Shown piece after piece: positions 30,099 through 43,257 of a stretch of DNA of 48,319 nucleotides. Within the stretch, counting starts at the first letter, position 1, and the number at the start of each line of letters is the position of its first letter. The stretch is taken from contig VDMD01000158.1 of assembly GCA_007026445.1 (NCBI GenBank), positions 1 to 48,319 of the forward strand, given 5' to 3'. The stretch comes from Schizophyllum amplum. Its lineage: Eukaryota > Basidiomycota > Agaricomycetes > Agaricales > Schizophyllaceae. The translations under genes were made by a program, and so were the position numbers. The notes beneath the pieces are model-generated. The model saw only the letters and a program-made list of their open reading frames with translations. It had not been told where the DNA came from and ran no database searches.

Positions 30099-30677
30099 TT
30101 AAAGATGAATGGAAAGACCGACTACGAAGCGTTGACTGACCGCGTGTCGCGAGTGACAGGGAGGATAGCTGGATGTTTGCAAAGTTGATGTGCGGTTGGA
30201 TAAAGCGAGCTGGAGCGAAGTGATCAGTAAACGAGGACTGGATACTAGGAGAAACTCACCAATAGTCGAGACAAACGTTGACGAGCTGCGTGTCGGGAGT
30301 GACAGGATAAAGCGAGCGGACCTGGAGCGAGATGATCAGTAGACAAAGACAGGATAATAGGAGAGGCTAAACAAATATCGAGACGGACGTTGAGGAACTG
30401 CGTGTTAGGAGTGACGAATTGCATCACGATAAAGCGGACCTGGAGCGAAATGATTAGCAGGCTGTAGGACGGCTTGAGCAGAAAGCTCACCAAACAATCG
30501 AGGCCATGATAGCCCGGCGACGTCTAGGTGTGACAGGTAAGAAGGCGAAGGATTAGATGAGTATAAGAGAGTGGGGAAGGTGATGTCGAAAACCAAAGGA
30601 ACCGACTGGTCTTTATACCTGCCCGACGGCTATTTCTGCCGCGGGCAACCAATTCAGTTCCGCAGTATTCCATCACG

Positions 30678-31229
30678 CTACGCCGGGTACCACGCGGCGA
30701 GTTTGAGGCCGAGATCTGGACCCCGGAAAGCGGAAGATTCGGAGAGGGCGCCAAAGGCGCTGGTTTCTCGCCGACGCTCCCCTGCATCACACGTCAGCCC
30801 GGTAGCAACGCAATCAAGTGGGAACATACCGACTCGGGCATGAGCGGCTGCGCGAGAAGTTGCCGCCGGATGGGCGGAAGTTCTGCGAGCTCGCCAGTCG
30901 ACGCGCCACAGCGCGTCCAAGTCGTTTTGCATGGTCCTTGTCGTGCGCCGCGTCGAGCAGAGCACGACAAAGTAGTAGCGCAGTGTGCCTTGAGTGACTC
31001 GGAGCGCGTGACGAAGCGACGAGCACACGACAAGGCGCCAGCAAAGTCGGTGTTGTTGTTGAACTTGAGAGATCAGTGAGATCCCCTTTTGGAAGCCTTT
31101 GGCTGCTCGAAGAGCAGCGCGCCGCCGGCGCGCGTCGCCCACCTCGTCGACCGCATCCTTCACCGAGAGCTCAACATAAAATATATTCTCGTCATGGAGG
31201 ACATGCATATCCGGGTGTCTGGGCTGCAT
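30678..31229 (-). CDS. Hypothetical protein, 183-codon open frame (unit C)
   Basis: Identical in layout to the unit B copy. Confidence 0.35.
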   Translation of the reverse strand: MQPRHPDMHVLHDENIFYVELSVKDAVDEVGDARRRRAALRAAKGFQKGISLISQVQQQHRLCWRLVVCSSLRHALRVTQGTLRYYFVVLCSTRRTTRTMQNDLDALWRVDWRARRTSAHPAATSRAAAHARVGMFPLDCVATGLTCDAGERRRETSAFGALSESSAFRGPDLGLKLAAWYPA

Positions 31230-31308
31230 GGGTGCAGAACACGCCCTGTGAGCGAGGAGGAATCGTGCAGAGCGACGGCGAGCGCACCGTCGCCCTCGTC
31301 GTCTCGCA

Positions 31309-31719
31309 TCACGTTTCCATCATTTTGATGGGATATGTCAGCGACCAGGACCCTGTATCTGAGAGCGAAAACTCACTGGATTCCGATGGAAGATGCGGAG
31401 AGGCGGAACACCCGCGTAAAGGAATCGTGCTACCGCGACCGCGCGCGGTGTCCGGCGGCCAGCGTGTCATCATACGTATGTTCGGACGGAACTCGGGAAG
31501 CAACAGCGTGAATGCGGTGTCGTCAGCTGGAAGTCTGGGCGCGCGGTGAGGAGCAGGGGATGAGGAGAGGGTGTGGCATACCGTGTCAAGGAAGGTGCGG
31601 AGGCGCGGGTTGAGGCCTGAAGCGTCGAGAGGCATGTTGGTAGACTAGAATGAGTCATCGAGAACGTCAGCCTCAGCTCGAACGACTACGCTACGGGCTC
31701 ACCGAAAACGACGCCACAT
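31309..31719 (-). CDS. Hypothetical spliced gene beginning MWRRF (unit C)
   Basis: Same as the unit B copy, including the 47-nt second intron. Confidence 0.42.
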
Positions 31720-32173
31720 AACAAAAAACGCCCTTGTTCGCGACACAACGCAACGTTGGAGGCGAAGATCGCGCATCGGACAGCAGAAGCCGGTTTCTAA
31801 ACACTAAGTGAACAAGTTTTGAGCCGGGAATATTTTGGCTTTGGGTGACAACTTACGGACACGAAGTGGTCGAGTTCTACATGCAGAACTCTTCCATCTT
31901 CTGGAACGATAAGGTGGGACCGTGATCCCGCCCATCGGTACTTGCTGTGCGTGTTCTGGTGGTGTAGGACGCTCACCTCGGCTGTGTCTGGCCCATCCCC
32001 GGTGCCAGACCGAAGCCGGGCGTCTTAGATGCGCGAGCGAGGTGCGCGCCACCCGAAACTCATTCGCGTATTGCGAGCGATCCACTCACGCTTCGCGCGC
32101 CGCATTTCTGCGATGAATGTATCAAGGTGCAAGCAAGATGCCTGTATCGCCATCATAGCAGGAGGCAAGAACG

Positions 32174-33721
32174 ATGGGCGGGAAGCGAAGACGGGGGCGC
32201 GAGATTGACAGCAGTCGGCGGATGCGGACCGAACCCCCGCGCGCGTCCCATTCCGAATTTCGAACAAGTCCCGCTTGCTCTGTCCCATCGTCGTCCTCGC
32301 GGTGAACTCGCGCACCTCCCCGCCGCCGAGGTACTTGCTTCATGCAAGCTCATAAATTCTATCATATGTACTTCTACCCGTCTAGCTCTACAAAGTGCGG
32401 CGCTTATTCAGAGACCGCCGCGTCGCGCGTTTTCTCGACGGCCCAGCCTCGCCCGCCGCGCCGTCGGCGGCACCGTTCAGAGTACTCATCGCACCGGGAA
32501 TTCACGGTGCCGCCGACGGCCTTGTGAGCGCGACTGGGGTGTTGAGAATAAACACCCGCACGAGACGCCGGAGGCCCAAATGCAGAGATTCCACGCTCAG
32601 GGCAGACTCAGGGTATGCCGTATGATCGGTCGCCTTGGTGAGTTTGGCCTTGTTTTGCGCCGTACCCCGCGAGTTCCGTGAGCGCACGCATGTCCGGACG
32701 GCGTGTTTTGCTTATATGCTCATCGTCATTCAGCTTCTCCCTCTTCTCCGGCGTCAACCTCCCCCTTTACTCGTGACATACCGACGTGAGTAACGTTGCA
32801 GCAACATGTTTACCTTGCTGACCATATATCCAGCGCCCTCCGCCTCGCACTCAAGCTCCCATACTCAGCGCCTGACGCGCAACATGCGTTGCGACTCACA
32901 CACACTATGCGGACGACCATCGACGGTAGTCTAGCTCGCACGAACTGCTGCGGCGACGAGCGACGGAGCTCAGCAGGCGGCGCTACGCGCGGTCCTCTTT
33001 TCAGGTGAGCTCTGAATGCTGCACTCCTGGTACCTAGCGCTGACCTCGTCGCAGGGCGCCCCGCCCTCGCCACGGACCTCCCCGCGCGCTGTCGTCATGG
33101 CCACGGGACGCCCCCGCTCGCCTTTCACCCATTCGGCCGGTCCAAGCGGAGAGGTTTCCGACGGCGTTCCTAGCACTAAAATAAATGCAAAATGAACGCG
33201 AATTTCCCCAGACTCGCGCGGGGGTTCTCGAATATGTTTTCGACTTGGGGGGAGGATTAGGAGCGCGGCGGGCGGCGCGCAGCGCCGCCGCGCACTTGTT
33301 GAGGTGCGTTGGTCAATTTATCTTGTATTTGCATGCTCAACCAACCCCAGGGTTCTCGTCAACTCCCGACAACCCCTTTCCCCGGTCCAAGCGGACGTCA
33401 TTCTGGCGACGATTCAGACGTCAAAATCGATGGAAAATGAGGTCGTTTTCCAAGAAATTTGCGCGGGAAGTCTAGCGGATTTCTGCGGTTTTGGGAGAGC
33501 GGCGGGCGGCGCGCAGCGCCGCCGCGAACTTGGCCAGGTGTGTTGGACAATTTACCTTGTATTTCCATGCTGACTGGACATGTAGGACCCCCAGCGCCCT
33601 CCGACTCTTCGCACGCTCTGAACAATTCCTGACGCACCGACGACAATTGCGACCCCAAAATCGCTGCAAAATGAGCTCGTTCTTTGAAAATTCGCGCGGG
33701 GAGTCTAGCGGAACTCTGTGA
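32174..33721 (+). other. Candidate multi-exon gene with duplicated exon modules (unit C)
   Basis: Same as unit B, including the TAA (33182-33184). One extra G in the run at about 33246 changes the frame of a short piece. The 187-nt exon is 33351-33537. Confidence 0.35.
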
Positions 33722-33787
33722 TCTTGGGGAGTGGAGAAGGACGTTGAGATGGTACGTGGCCCCTTTCCTGATGTGAATAGCGCGCTG

Positions 33788-34497
33788 ACAAAGTCGTGAA
33801 GCAACGTATCTTCTTCCGGCGAGCGCCCTACTCATTGCCCTCATTTCGACCTCACCCTCGCGTCCCCCGAAGCGCTGAGGCAACGTATGGCCTTCCCGCG
33901 AGCGCTAAGGCAACGTATGGCAATTCCGCGGGCGCTGAGGCAACACATCGCCTTCCGGCGGGCGCTGAGGCCCGGCGAGCGCCGCTTCGGGCGCGGCTTA
34001 GGCGACGAGGCAATGGATCGACGTCCGCCGAGCACGACTTTGACGAGCACGACGTCCGCCGAGCACGACTTTGACGAGCACGACGTCCGCCGAGCACATC
34101 GTGTTCCCGCAGTCCAGGTGAGTCGCCCGACCTCGTACGCAAATGCGCGTCATGCTGACGGGTCCACTGAGGTCTTGAAGCAATGGATCGACGTCCGGCG
34201 AGCGGCGTGAGGCGACGTCTGACGAGGACCGAAGACGACTTGGCCGTTGAGGCAACAGATTGACGTCCGGCGAGCAGCCCAAGGCGACGTCCGGCGAGCA
34301 AGGCCCGAGGACGACTTGGGCGTTGAGGCAATAGACCGCCGTCCGGCGAGCAGGGTTAGGTGCGACTTGGGCGTTGAGGCAACAGATCGGTGTCCGGCGA
34401 GCAGGCTTAGATGACATCCAGTCAGCAAGGTCATAGTCGACCGACTTGAGCGTCGAGGCAATAGATCGTCGTCCGGCGAGCAGGTCTTGACACCGAC
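33788..34497 (+). repeat. Degenerate minisatellite of about 30 bp (unit C)
   Basis: Same as in unit B. Confidence 0.8.
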
Positions 34498-35004
34498 GAT
34501 GTAGGCGGCAGCGTTTTCGCGAGTGAGGTGTGCTTACAGGCTGAGTCTGCTCGCTGTAAGCGATGGGATTGTACGAGTTTCGTGGCGCTTTCGACGTCTC
34601 GGTCGATTTGCTATGAACTTGAGAACATCGTTAAAGTCTGGCAGCACATTTATGGCGACTTTCCAGTGCACTCGTGCACTCGAGCCAGCACCTTCGTTGT
34701 ATTCCGCCTTTGCCGTGCCGCGCAGTGAGGTAATGCATGGAGACCCGGCGAGATGTATCATGTCCGTGGACTTTGCGGTTTAGAGTGATGCTGTAGGGAC
34801 ATTGTGCATCTCGCGTACTTCTACTCGTAGCCTTGAATACACTGTGCAAACACTGTTGTTCGAATATGACTTTTGGTGCAAAATAGAGCTGTCTGAACCA
34901 GGGCTCAGCAGGCTGTAGAATTGATCGGGATTTATTACAGGGATGAGGTGATTGCGGCGGTAGTCAGTGCGGCGGTCGAGCACAAATTGATCGGGATTTA
35001 TAAA

Positions 35005-35184
35005 TTATTCCAGGGATGGGGCACCGGCGTCTGCGCAGAAAGTGTGTGGCGGCGATAAAATAATTTTCGAGTGCACGAGGAGGCAACCGGCGGTAGGAGA
35101 GTTCAGGGAGCTGGCCAAAATCGGTGAGAGAGAGGATTGCGAGAGAGGGAGGAGGGCGGGCAGGACGAGAGAAAGACAAGGCAT
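35005..35184 (-). CDS. Hypothetical small protein, 59 codons (unit C)
   Basis: Same as the unit B copy. Confidence 0.4.
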   Translation of the reverse strand: MPCLSLVLPALLPLSQSSLSPILASSLNSPTAGCLLVHSKIILSPPHTFCADAGAPSLE

Positions 35185-35778
35185 GATTTCTCAAGGAATT
35201 GAAGGTGCTGTCCAAAAACGATGGCAATCGCCTGCGCCGATGGGTCCAAGTATTTCTATACCTTACCCGGATATATCTAGTCACGGAGCGTGATATCGGC
35301 AGCTGGATCTGGGAGTTGAGGAGCTAATAGCATAGGCAGGGAGGCAGCGAGAGGCTTGGAAAAGAGCAAGGCAGGCTTGTATTGTGCAGTAGTATAAGAC
35401 CCGGTGAGTCCGAAAGGCGTAGCTGCAGCGGCTGGCGAGTTGTATACACATATAAAGGGCGTTAAGTTTGCAGCTCTCTCTTCCCAAACAGGAGTGTAAG
35501 CAGCGCCGATAGCAGTAGTCGAACCGTGATCTCGTCACGTCACTCGTCGCAACGGGCCCTGTCGCCACATCGCCGCCCTGCCGCCGCGGGGGGATTTATA
35601 GCGGGGCGACCTGTCGCATAGTAAGTAGGCGGAGCAGGCGTCCTTTGCCGTGGCTGTGCGACGTCGCTGCGTCTTGTCCACAACGCTCATGTTCGTCTCG
35701 CTTCAGGCGGTCTAACCCAGCCGACGGTCCCTTATAGCAGTGGGCAACTTCCCTTTTGTTCCCGCTGCACAGTCAACA

Positions 35779-37605
35779 ATGTCTGCCAGCGCGGTATTTG
35801 AGCATGCTGCAATTCTCTGCATTCGGTACGAGGTCCTGGCTTCATCAACACCTCATGCTGACCCCCTCCACTGTCCAGAGGGGGCTTCTTCCTCGCATGC
35901 CGCAGATACCTGATCCATAGCCTATATGCCGATCTTCAAGACCTGTCCCTGCCCGCCGGCGCTGCCGCAGAGACGAGCCCCAAGTCCCCCGAGATCGAGT
36001 TGGAAACGCTACCCATGCCATCCGGCGCCTCGGCGCAGCCACCGCGGTCGACACTGCATTCGACGATCTCGCGCGTCGTATTCGCGAGCTGCTTCACCGA
36101 GACGTGCACGATGTTCTTCCTGCTTTTGTGCCAGGGCATGAGCATGTTCCAGCCCAGGTGTGTTCATGTGTGCACGCGCAGTCGTCGGCCCCGCTCATCG
36201 CCCACTCCTCAGCGTACGCCTCGTGCAGTGGAAGATCTCCCTTGCGCTTCTCCTCGTCAACATCATCTTGACAATTCCTTCCTCCATCAGCCTCGTCCTC
36301 TCTGTCGGCGCCAGCGCTCGCGACGCGTCCCCCTCGCGCGTCTGCAGCCCGCGGCTGCTCCTCAACCTCATCCCCGTCGTCCTCTACCTCTCCGCCCTCT
36401 CCTACATCCCCCTCCCCGGTGCACTGGCTCCCACCGGCTTCGCTGCGGGCGTCCTCGCGCGCCTTGTCGTGCTGGGCACGACCATCCTCGGGCTCCTATC
36501 GGGCTTTGGTGCGATCAGCAGCGCGTGGCCATACCTGCCATTCGTCAACCGTGCAAAGAGCCTGCCGACGGAGCAGGACCTGCGCGCGGCGGAGCATAGC
36601 TTGGACCGCATCCGCGCAGACCTAGCAACGCTCAACGGCGAGCTGACCCGCACCTCTGCATCCTCGACGGATGGGTCGTGGATCTCGCGCGTTGCGACGA
36701 GTTTCCGTGGAGGTGACAGCAGTGCGTGCCATCTACATCCACAGCTCAATGCTAACAAGTCTTCCAGGAGCTCAAGAAATGAAAGGCCTCCGTGCCCTCG
36801 AGGCCGAAATGAGCCGCAATTTTGACGATCTCACGCGGCGGTATCAAGAGCACACGTACCGACGCACCTTCCGTGGGCGCGTCGTCGCGGTTGTCGGGCG
36901 CCTATTCGCGGTCTACTGCGTCGTGCGCATTGTCAGCGTGAGTGCTATGCCCCACACGTGCGAAACCTACTCACATTCCACCAGTCCGCCCTCCATCTCC
37001 TGTTCCCTAGCAATGCCGGCTACAACACAGCCACGTCCGACTTGCTCACCGATCTCCTCGCGTATTCCTTGTCCATAGTGTCGCGGGAGGAAGTGGTAGG
37101 GCGGGACGACGTCGCGTTGATATCGAGGCAGATCAGCCTAGGGCTGGTCGGCGTGATCATATTGATGAGCTTGAGGCTTGTGCTCAGGGGGGTGACAAGG
37201 GTGCGTGCTAGCCGTCCCGCCTGCCGTGCCTTACACCGACCCTCTTTGCAGGCTCTCCAGGTGACTAGCCGCAACCTCGGAGCATCGCTGATGTTGCTGG
37301 TGCTCGCGGAGCTCATCGTGAGTCTGCCACGTTCGCTCCTCAACCTGACTCACCTCGCATCTCTGCAGGGCATCTACCTCCTCTCTACCATTGTGCAGCT
37401 GCGTACGTCTTTCCCGCCCGAGAAGACAGACACGGATGGTAACAAGACAGACACGGATGGCAACGCTCACGACAACAACCTCTTCTCTACGATCCCCGCG
37501 TACGAGGTGTTTGGCCCGCTGTTCGACTGTGCGTTTCTGGCGACGACGGCGGTGTCGGTATTCGTTAGGTGGACGGCGGATCGGGTAGATGGGATGGGGA
37601 GGTAG
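35779..37605 (+). CDS. GPHR: Golgi pH regulator family membrane protein, copy 4, intact
   Basis: This copy lies exactly 11072 bases after copy 3 and reads the same throughout, with the same seven exons (add 11072 to each boundary), the same tandem donors at intron 3 and the same duplicated KTDTDGN in exon 7. The predicted product is 507 residues. It is followed directly by the G-rich tract and preceded by the bidirectional TATA region. Near-perfect identity with copy 3 means either very recent duplication or conversion, or one unit represented twice by the assembler. Confidence 0.93.
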
Positions 37606-38096
37606 GGGCTGTCGAAGGGGGCGACGGAAGGAGGTGGTCGAGGGAGGGGGTGACAGAGAGGGGAGGAGGGGGGAGGGAGGAGGGCAACGAAAGGGGGGAT
37701 TACGGAGGGAGGAGGAGGGAGGAGGGCGACGAAAGGGGGGAGGGGGGCGACACAGAGCGGGGGAGGGGGGCGACACAGAGCGGGGGAGGGGGGCGACGAA
37801 GGGAGGAGAACGGAGGGGGAGGCGATGAGGGAGGGCGACGGCGAGGGAGGGGGAGGGATGAATGGGGGAGGGCGACGAAAAAGGGGAGGGGGGAATGAAG
37901 GGGGGATGACGGAGGGGGAGGGGGTCGACGGAGGGGGAGGGCGATGAGGAAGGGCGATGGCGACGGCGAGGGAGGGGGTGACAGAGGGGGGAGGGCGACG
38001 AAAAAGGGGAGAAAGGAATGAAGGGGGGGTGACGGAGGGGAAGGAATGAGGCAGGACGACGGCGAGGGGGGAGGGAGCGCGAGGGGGAGGGGCGGA
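37606..38096 (+). repeat. G-rich purine tract after GPHR copy 4 (unit D)
   Basis: Same tract, again with small length changes in the G runs. Confidence 0.9.
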
Positions 38097-38406
38097 CCCC
38101 ACCCTCTCGCTTCCCTCTCCCTGTTCCATTAGCATGCGGCATGCACACGAGGTGGAGGACGGCGACCATGGCTGAGCAGACGGCGGGAGGATGAGGAGGG
38201 ATGAGGGATGAGGAGGAGGGAGGAGGAGGAGGGAGAAGGGGGGAGGAGGGGGCAGGGGAGAAGGAAGGGCGAGGACGATAAGAGAGGGTGCTCGACGCAC
38301 TTCTCATCTCGCTCTCATGTCCTCTCGTTGTCGCGCGCCTCCCTCCCCACCTTCCCTGACGGCCTACTTGTCGCTTTTGAGGCACGGCGAGTGGTGCCGA
38401 CGCTTC

Positions 38407-38469
38407 GTAGTCTACGTCGTGTAGGCTGTAGTCTACGTCGTGTAGGCTGTAGTCTACGTAGTGTACTCG
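38407..38469 (+). repeat. 21-bp tandem repeat, three copies (unit D)
   Basis: Identical arrangement to units B and C. Confidence 0.88.
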
Positions 38470-40642
38470 TTGCAAGTAGATAACTCTAATATGATGTTGA
38501 TTTCTGCAAACTAGGTGTGAACGCGAGAGGGGGAGAAGGGGGCGAGCGAGCGGGGGAGTGTGAAAGAAGTGAAAGGAGTGAGAAAGGAGTGAAAGGAGTG
38601 GAGAGTCGTGAAAGGAGTGACGGAACGTGCAATCTTGCACGAGTGAGGACTGGAGAAGTGGACGAGTAGGGAAAGCACGACGAACAACAACAAAGGCAAC
38701 GACACGATGAGTGGAGCGAGACGGGGGGCAGGCGTTCACTCAAAGGAGTGACGGAACTTGCAATCTTGAGACTGCGAAAGAACGTCGGTGAGAGAGGGGA
38801 TGGCATAGGACAGCGAGCGCGTACTCGCACTGCGCTCACTCATTCAGCGACATGGCGAGACGTGACTTAGTTGCGACGATGTGGCGTGCTCAGCGAGAGC
38901 ACTCGGGGGACGCATTTGGGGGCAAATCATTTATATTCGTTATCTACGACGTACAATACTATATACCCAAGCCAAAATCCTTCCCTCCGACGTGGGGGCG
39001 TGAGCGCGCAGTCAACGCGGCCCGCTCACTTGATTCCGAGACCGACGTCGTCGACATCGCGGGTGGGGCCAACAGCACAAGTGAGACACGCCTGTGCTCG
39101 TTCTTGAACAGCTTCTTGATGTGTGCGCGCGTCGCCGAGGACGTCCCCGCGAAGTCGGGACAGGTGGGGCATCCGCGAGCAGTTGTTCACTCAGCGAACG
39201 CGGGTTGAAGGGTCTGCAAACCAGAAAGTTAGCGAGCTTCCCAAGTGGCGAGAATAGAAAGCGCCCAAATGGGATCACGACAGAGAACTGCAGAGCGTCA
39301 ATGAGGTGGGTCAGAGTCCATATGTAAGGATAAGTAAGTGAGTAAACGGGGGGGCAGGGAAATAGAAGCCACAGTCGTGGTATCCATTGACTTGAAAAGC
39401 CGCCGAGATGAGAAGATTAATCGAGGGTCAGCGGGCGAGTGGATCATACAGGAGGAAGTTAATCTGAGTGGCCAGGGTAACATGTAGAAGAACGGATGGG
39501 GTGAAGCGACAAAGGCGGAGGTGAGATATGATAATTTTCGAAAAAGCGCCGACCTTACCGTAGCTGTAGGCAAAAAGTGAGTGATCCAGGGGGTATATCG
39601 AATATTCCTGGCGGTTTATTAGCACGCATTTGATGATCTAGTACTCACTTACAAGCAGCGAGACCGCTAGATCAACCCGCGTTGGGGATCATCCTGATGC
39701 TGTAACACAGACGATTAGTGCGAACCGGGCTGCGAATCGCACTCCCGCCGATGGTCCGTCATAGATCCCCGCCTTGACGAGGCAGATGTCCCGGCGACGC
39801 AGCCCGCTGCGTCAACTCTGCGAGCTGCATTAGCAAGAACACAGACGTGTAAACAGCAAACTCACAAGAATTACGACAAATAAAGTGCGCGGCGGCGCTG
39901 CGCGCCGCCCGCCGCGCCCCAGACTCGTTCCCTCACCTCCCAAAGCAGTCGCGTAGGTCCCCGAGAATTCCCGCGCGACTATTTTGACGTCTGGCTTCAT
40001 TTTGCATTGATTTTGTCGGGCAGACCCTCGCCAGAAACGCCCCCGCTTGGACCGGCATATGGGGGTATCGGGGTGCCGGGACAACGGCCAGAGCCAGTCG
40101 CCAAGGAGACGGAGGGCGAAGAGGTCGGCGGCGGGGGGTGGACGAGGTTGTGGGTGCATGTGTACGACATGATCCACTACCATAGAGTCAGTACGTGCCT
40201 TACAGTCTTGAGGGATACTCACCTCTATGGAAACGACGACGTCAGCGTCATTTTTCGAGCTGGCTGGCGGCCAACGCGGGCGCGCACGTCACTCGCAAGT
40301 TGAACTTCGGAGGTCACGACCTGAGCACGTGACTCAGTGTTGAACTTGAGGGAGTTCGCGAAGAGCCGTGAGTCACTGCCCAGCACACCAGCGTCAGTCA
40401 TGCTACGCCCACAAGAGCAAACACATGCACTCACGGGCGTGCACGGCCCCAGACCTGCACGGGAAGTTGTGGGTGCATGTGTATACGACGTGGCGCAGAT
40501 GAGGGGGGATTCGTTGTTGGTGGCTTGCGCAGCGCCGCGTGTCGTGATCGTCTACGCGAAGGCGTCAGTCCGCTTCAACGCGCAAAGGCGCAGGCACGCA
40601 CCGCAGTGAGCAAGGCACGATGACGACGACATTCGTCGCCGG

Positions 40643-41182
40643 TCACAGCACTAGAGGCGCATCTGCAAGATTATAAGCACGCTGTGCGTAGCAGAGAGGT
40701 CGCGGCAACGCGCCTGTGCACCAGCGCATTGAGTACAACGCCCGAGGCGTCGAGAACGCGCGAGACCCTGACCTTCGCCGTCCATCACGCCGAGAGAGAC
40801 GTCCTCCGAGACGATCCGCGACGCCCGCCGCGGTTGTAACGAGGACGAGGCAAGCGGGTTGCGCTCGTCGAGAACAACGTCGGCGGACATCTCCGGCGGT
40901 CTCTCGTCCTGTCCGAGGAGTGGCGTGAGGGACAAGGTCGCCGTCGACCGAGGAGCTGAGGTCGTCGCCGGCGGCATCGACGGCAGTTGAAGACGCTCGA
41001 CGTCGGCCAGCGCGCCAGCCGAGGCGGACGGGCGCGGCAGGCGGATAGACGTCATGGTAAGAAGCAAGCTGCGTGAGGTCAGTTTCAAATTCAATCAAGT
41101 CAATATAAAAACTTACTGGCACGCGCCCTGAGCGGTAATCGAGCTTGTGTCCTGGAGTAACAACGATTAGTATCGAGTTCAT
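40643..41182 (-). CDS. Hypothetical protein, 179-codon open frame (unit D)
   Basis: Same as the unit C copy, with no difference that I can see in the encoded protein. Confidence 0.4.
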   Translation of the reverse strand: MNSILIVVTPGHKLDYRSGRVPVSFYIDLIEFETDLTQLASYHDVYPPAAPVRLGWRAGRRRASSTAVDAAGDDLSSSVDGDLVPHATPRTGRETAGDVRRRCSRRAQPACLVLVTTAAGVADRLGGRLSRRDGRRRSGSRAFSTPRALYSMRWCTGALPRPLCYAQRAYNLADAPLVL

Positions 41183-41761
41183 TTAAAGATGAATGGAAAG
41201 ACCGACTACGAAGCGTTGACTGACCGCGTGTCGCGAGTGACAGGGAGGATAGCTGGATGTTTGCAAAGTTGATGTGCGGTTGGATAAAGCGAGCTGGAGC
41301 GAAGTGATCAGTAAACGAGGACTGGATACTAGGAGAAACTCACCAATAGTCGAGACAAACGTTGACGAGCTGCGTGTCGGGAGTGACAGGATAAAGCGAG
41401 CGGACCTGGAGCGAGATGATCAGTAGACAAAGACAGGATAATAGGAGAGGCTAAACAAATATCGAGACGGACGTTGAGGAACTGCGTGTTAGGAGTGACG
41501 AATTGCATCACGATAAAGCGGACCTGGAGCGAAATGATTAGCAGGCTGTAGGACGGCTTGAGCAGAAAGCTCACCAAACAATCGAGGCCATGATAGCCCG
41601 GCGACGTCTAGGTGTGACAGGTAAGAAGGCGAAGGATTAGATGAGTATAAGAGAGTGGGGAAGGTGATGTCGAAAACCAAAGGAACCGACTGGTCTTTAT
41701 ACCTGCCCGACGGCTATTTCTGCCGCGGGCAACCAATTCAGTTCCGCAGTATTCCATCACG

Positions 41762-42247
41762 CTACGCCGGGTACCACGCGGCGAGTTTGAGGCCGAGATC
41801 TGGACCCCGGAAAGCGGAAGATTCGGAGAGGGCGCCAAAGGCGCTGGTTTCTCGCCGACGCTCCCCTGCATCACACGTCAGCCCGGTAGCAACGCAATCA
41901 AGTGGGAACATACCGACTCGGGCATGAGCGGCTGCGCGAGAAGTTGCCGCCGGATGGGCGGAAGTTCTGCGAGCTCGCCAGTCGACGCGCCACAGCGCGT
42001 CCAAGTCGTTTTGCATGGTCCTTGTCGTGCGCCGCGTCGAGCAGAGCACGACAAAGTAGTAGCGCAGTGTGCCTTGAGTGACTCGGAGCGCGTGACGAAG
42101 CGACGAGGACACGACAAGGCGCCAGCAAAGTCGGTGTTGTTGTTGAACTTGAGAGATCAGTGAGATCCCCTTTTGGAAGCCTTTGGCTGCTCGAAGAGCA
42201 GCGCGCCGCCGGCGCGCGTCGCCCACCTCGTCGACCGCATCCTTCAC
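41762..42247 (-). CDS. Hypothetical protein, 161-codon open frame (unit D)
   Basis: The body is B-like, but the upstream end switches to the A type at about 42170-42262, so the extra N-terminal codons of B and C are missing as in A. Confidence 0.35.
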   Translation of the reverse strand: MKDAVDEVGDARRRRAALRAAKGFQKGISLISQVQQQHRLCWRLVVSSSLRHALRVTQGTLRYYFVVLCSTRRTTRTMQNDLDALWRVDWRARRTSAHPAATSRAAAHARVGMFPLDCVATGLTCDAGERRRETSAFGALSESSAFRGPDLGLKLAAWYPA

Positions 42248-42392
42248 CGAGAGCTCAACACAAAATATATTCTCGTCATGGAGTACACGTATAGCCGGGT
42301 GTCTGGGCTGTATGGGTGCAGAACGCGCCCTGTGAGCGAGGAGGAATCGTGCAGAGCGACGGCGAGCGCACCGTCGCCCTCGTCGTCTCGCA

Positions 42393-42804
42393 TCACGTTT
42401 CCATCATTTTGATGGGATATGTCAGCGACCAGGACCCTGTATCTGAGAGCGAAAACTCACTGGATTCCGATGGAAGATGCGGAGAGGCGGAACACCCGCG
42501 TAAAGGAATCGTGCTACCGCGACCGCGCGCGGTGTCCGGCGGCCAGCGTGTCATCATACGTATGTTCGGACGGACCTCGGGAAGCAACAGCGTGAATGCG
42601 GTGTCGTCAGCTGGAAGTCTGGGCGCGCGGTGAGGCAGCAGGGGATGAGGAGAGGGTGTGGCATACCGTGTCAAGGAAGGTGCGGAGCCGCGGGTTGAGG
42701 CCTGAAGCGTCGAGATGCATGTTGGTAGACTAGAATGAGTCATCGAGAACGTCAGCCTCAGCTCAAACGACTACGCTACGGGCTCACCAAAAACGACGCC
42801 ACAT
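42393..42804 (-). CDS. Hypothetical spliced gene beginning MWRRF (unit D)
   Basis: The second intron is 48 nt as in A, but the sequence mixes A-type and B-type variants (for example A-like gacctcggg beside B-like gtgaatgcgg). Confidence 0.42.
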
Positions 42805-43257
42805 AACAAAAACGCCCTTGTTCGCGACACAACGCAACGTTGGAGGCAAAGATCGCGCATCGGACAGCGGAAGCCGGTTTCTAAACACTAAGTGAACAAG
42901 TTTTGAGCCGGGAATATTTTGGCTTTGGGTGACAACTTACGGACACGAAGTGGTCGAGTTCTACATGCAAAACTCTTCCATCTTCTGGAACGATAAGGTG
43001 GGACCGTAATCCCGCCCATCGGTACTTGCTGTGCGTGTTCTGGTGGTGTAGGACGCTCACCTCGGCTGTGTCTGGCCCATCCCCGGTGCCAGACCGAAGC
43101 CGGGCGTCTTAGATGCGCGAGCGAGGTGCGCGCCACCCGAAACTCATTCGCGTATTGCGAGCGATCCACTCACGCTTCGCGCGTCGCTCCTCTGCGATGA
43201 ATGTATCAAGGTGCAAGCAAGATGCCGGTATCGCCATCATAGCAGGAGACAAGAACG

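Larger units (their letters stand above)
26534..37605 (+). repeat. Tandem unit C (11072 bp)
   Basis: Direct repeat. It is almost identical to B across its length and to D up to about 42.17 kb. It ends with an intact GPHR copy. Confidence 0.93.
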
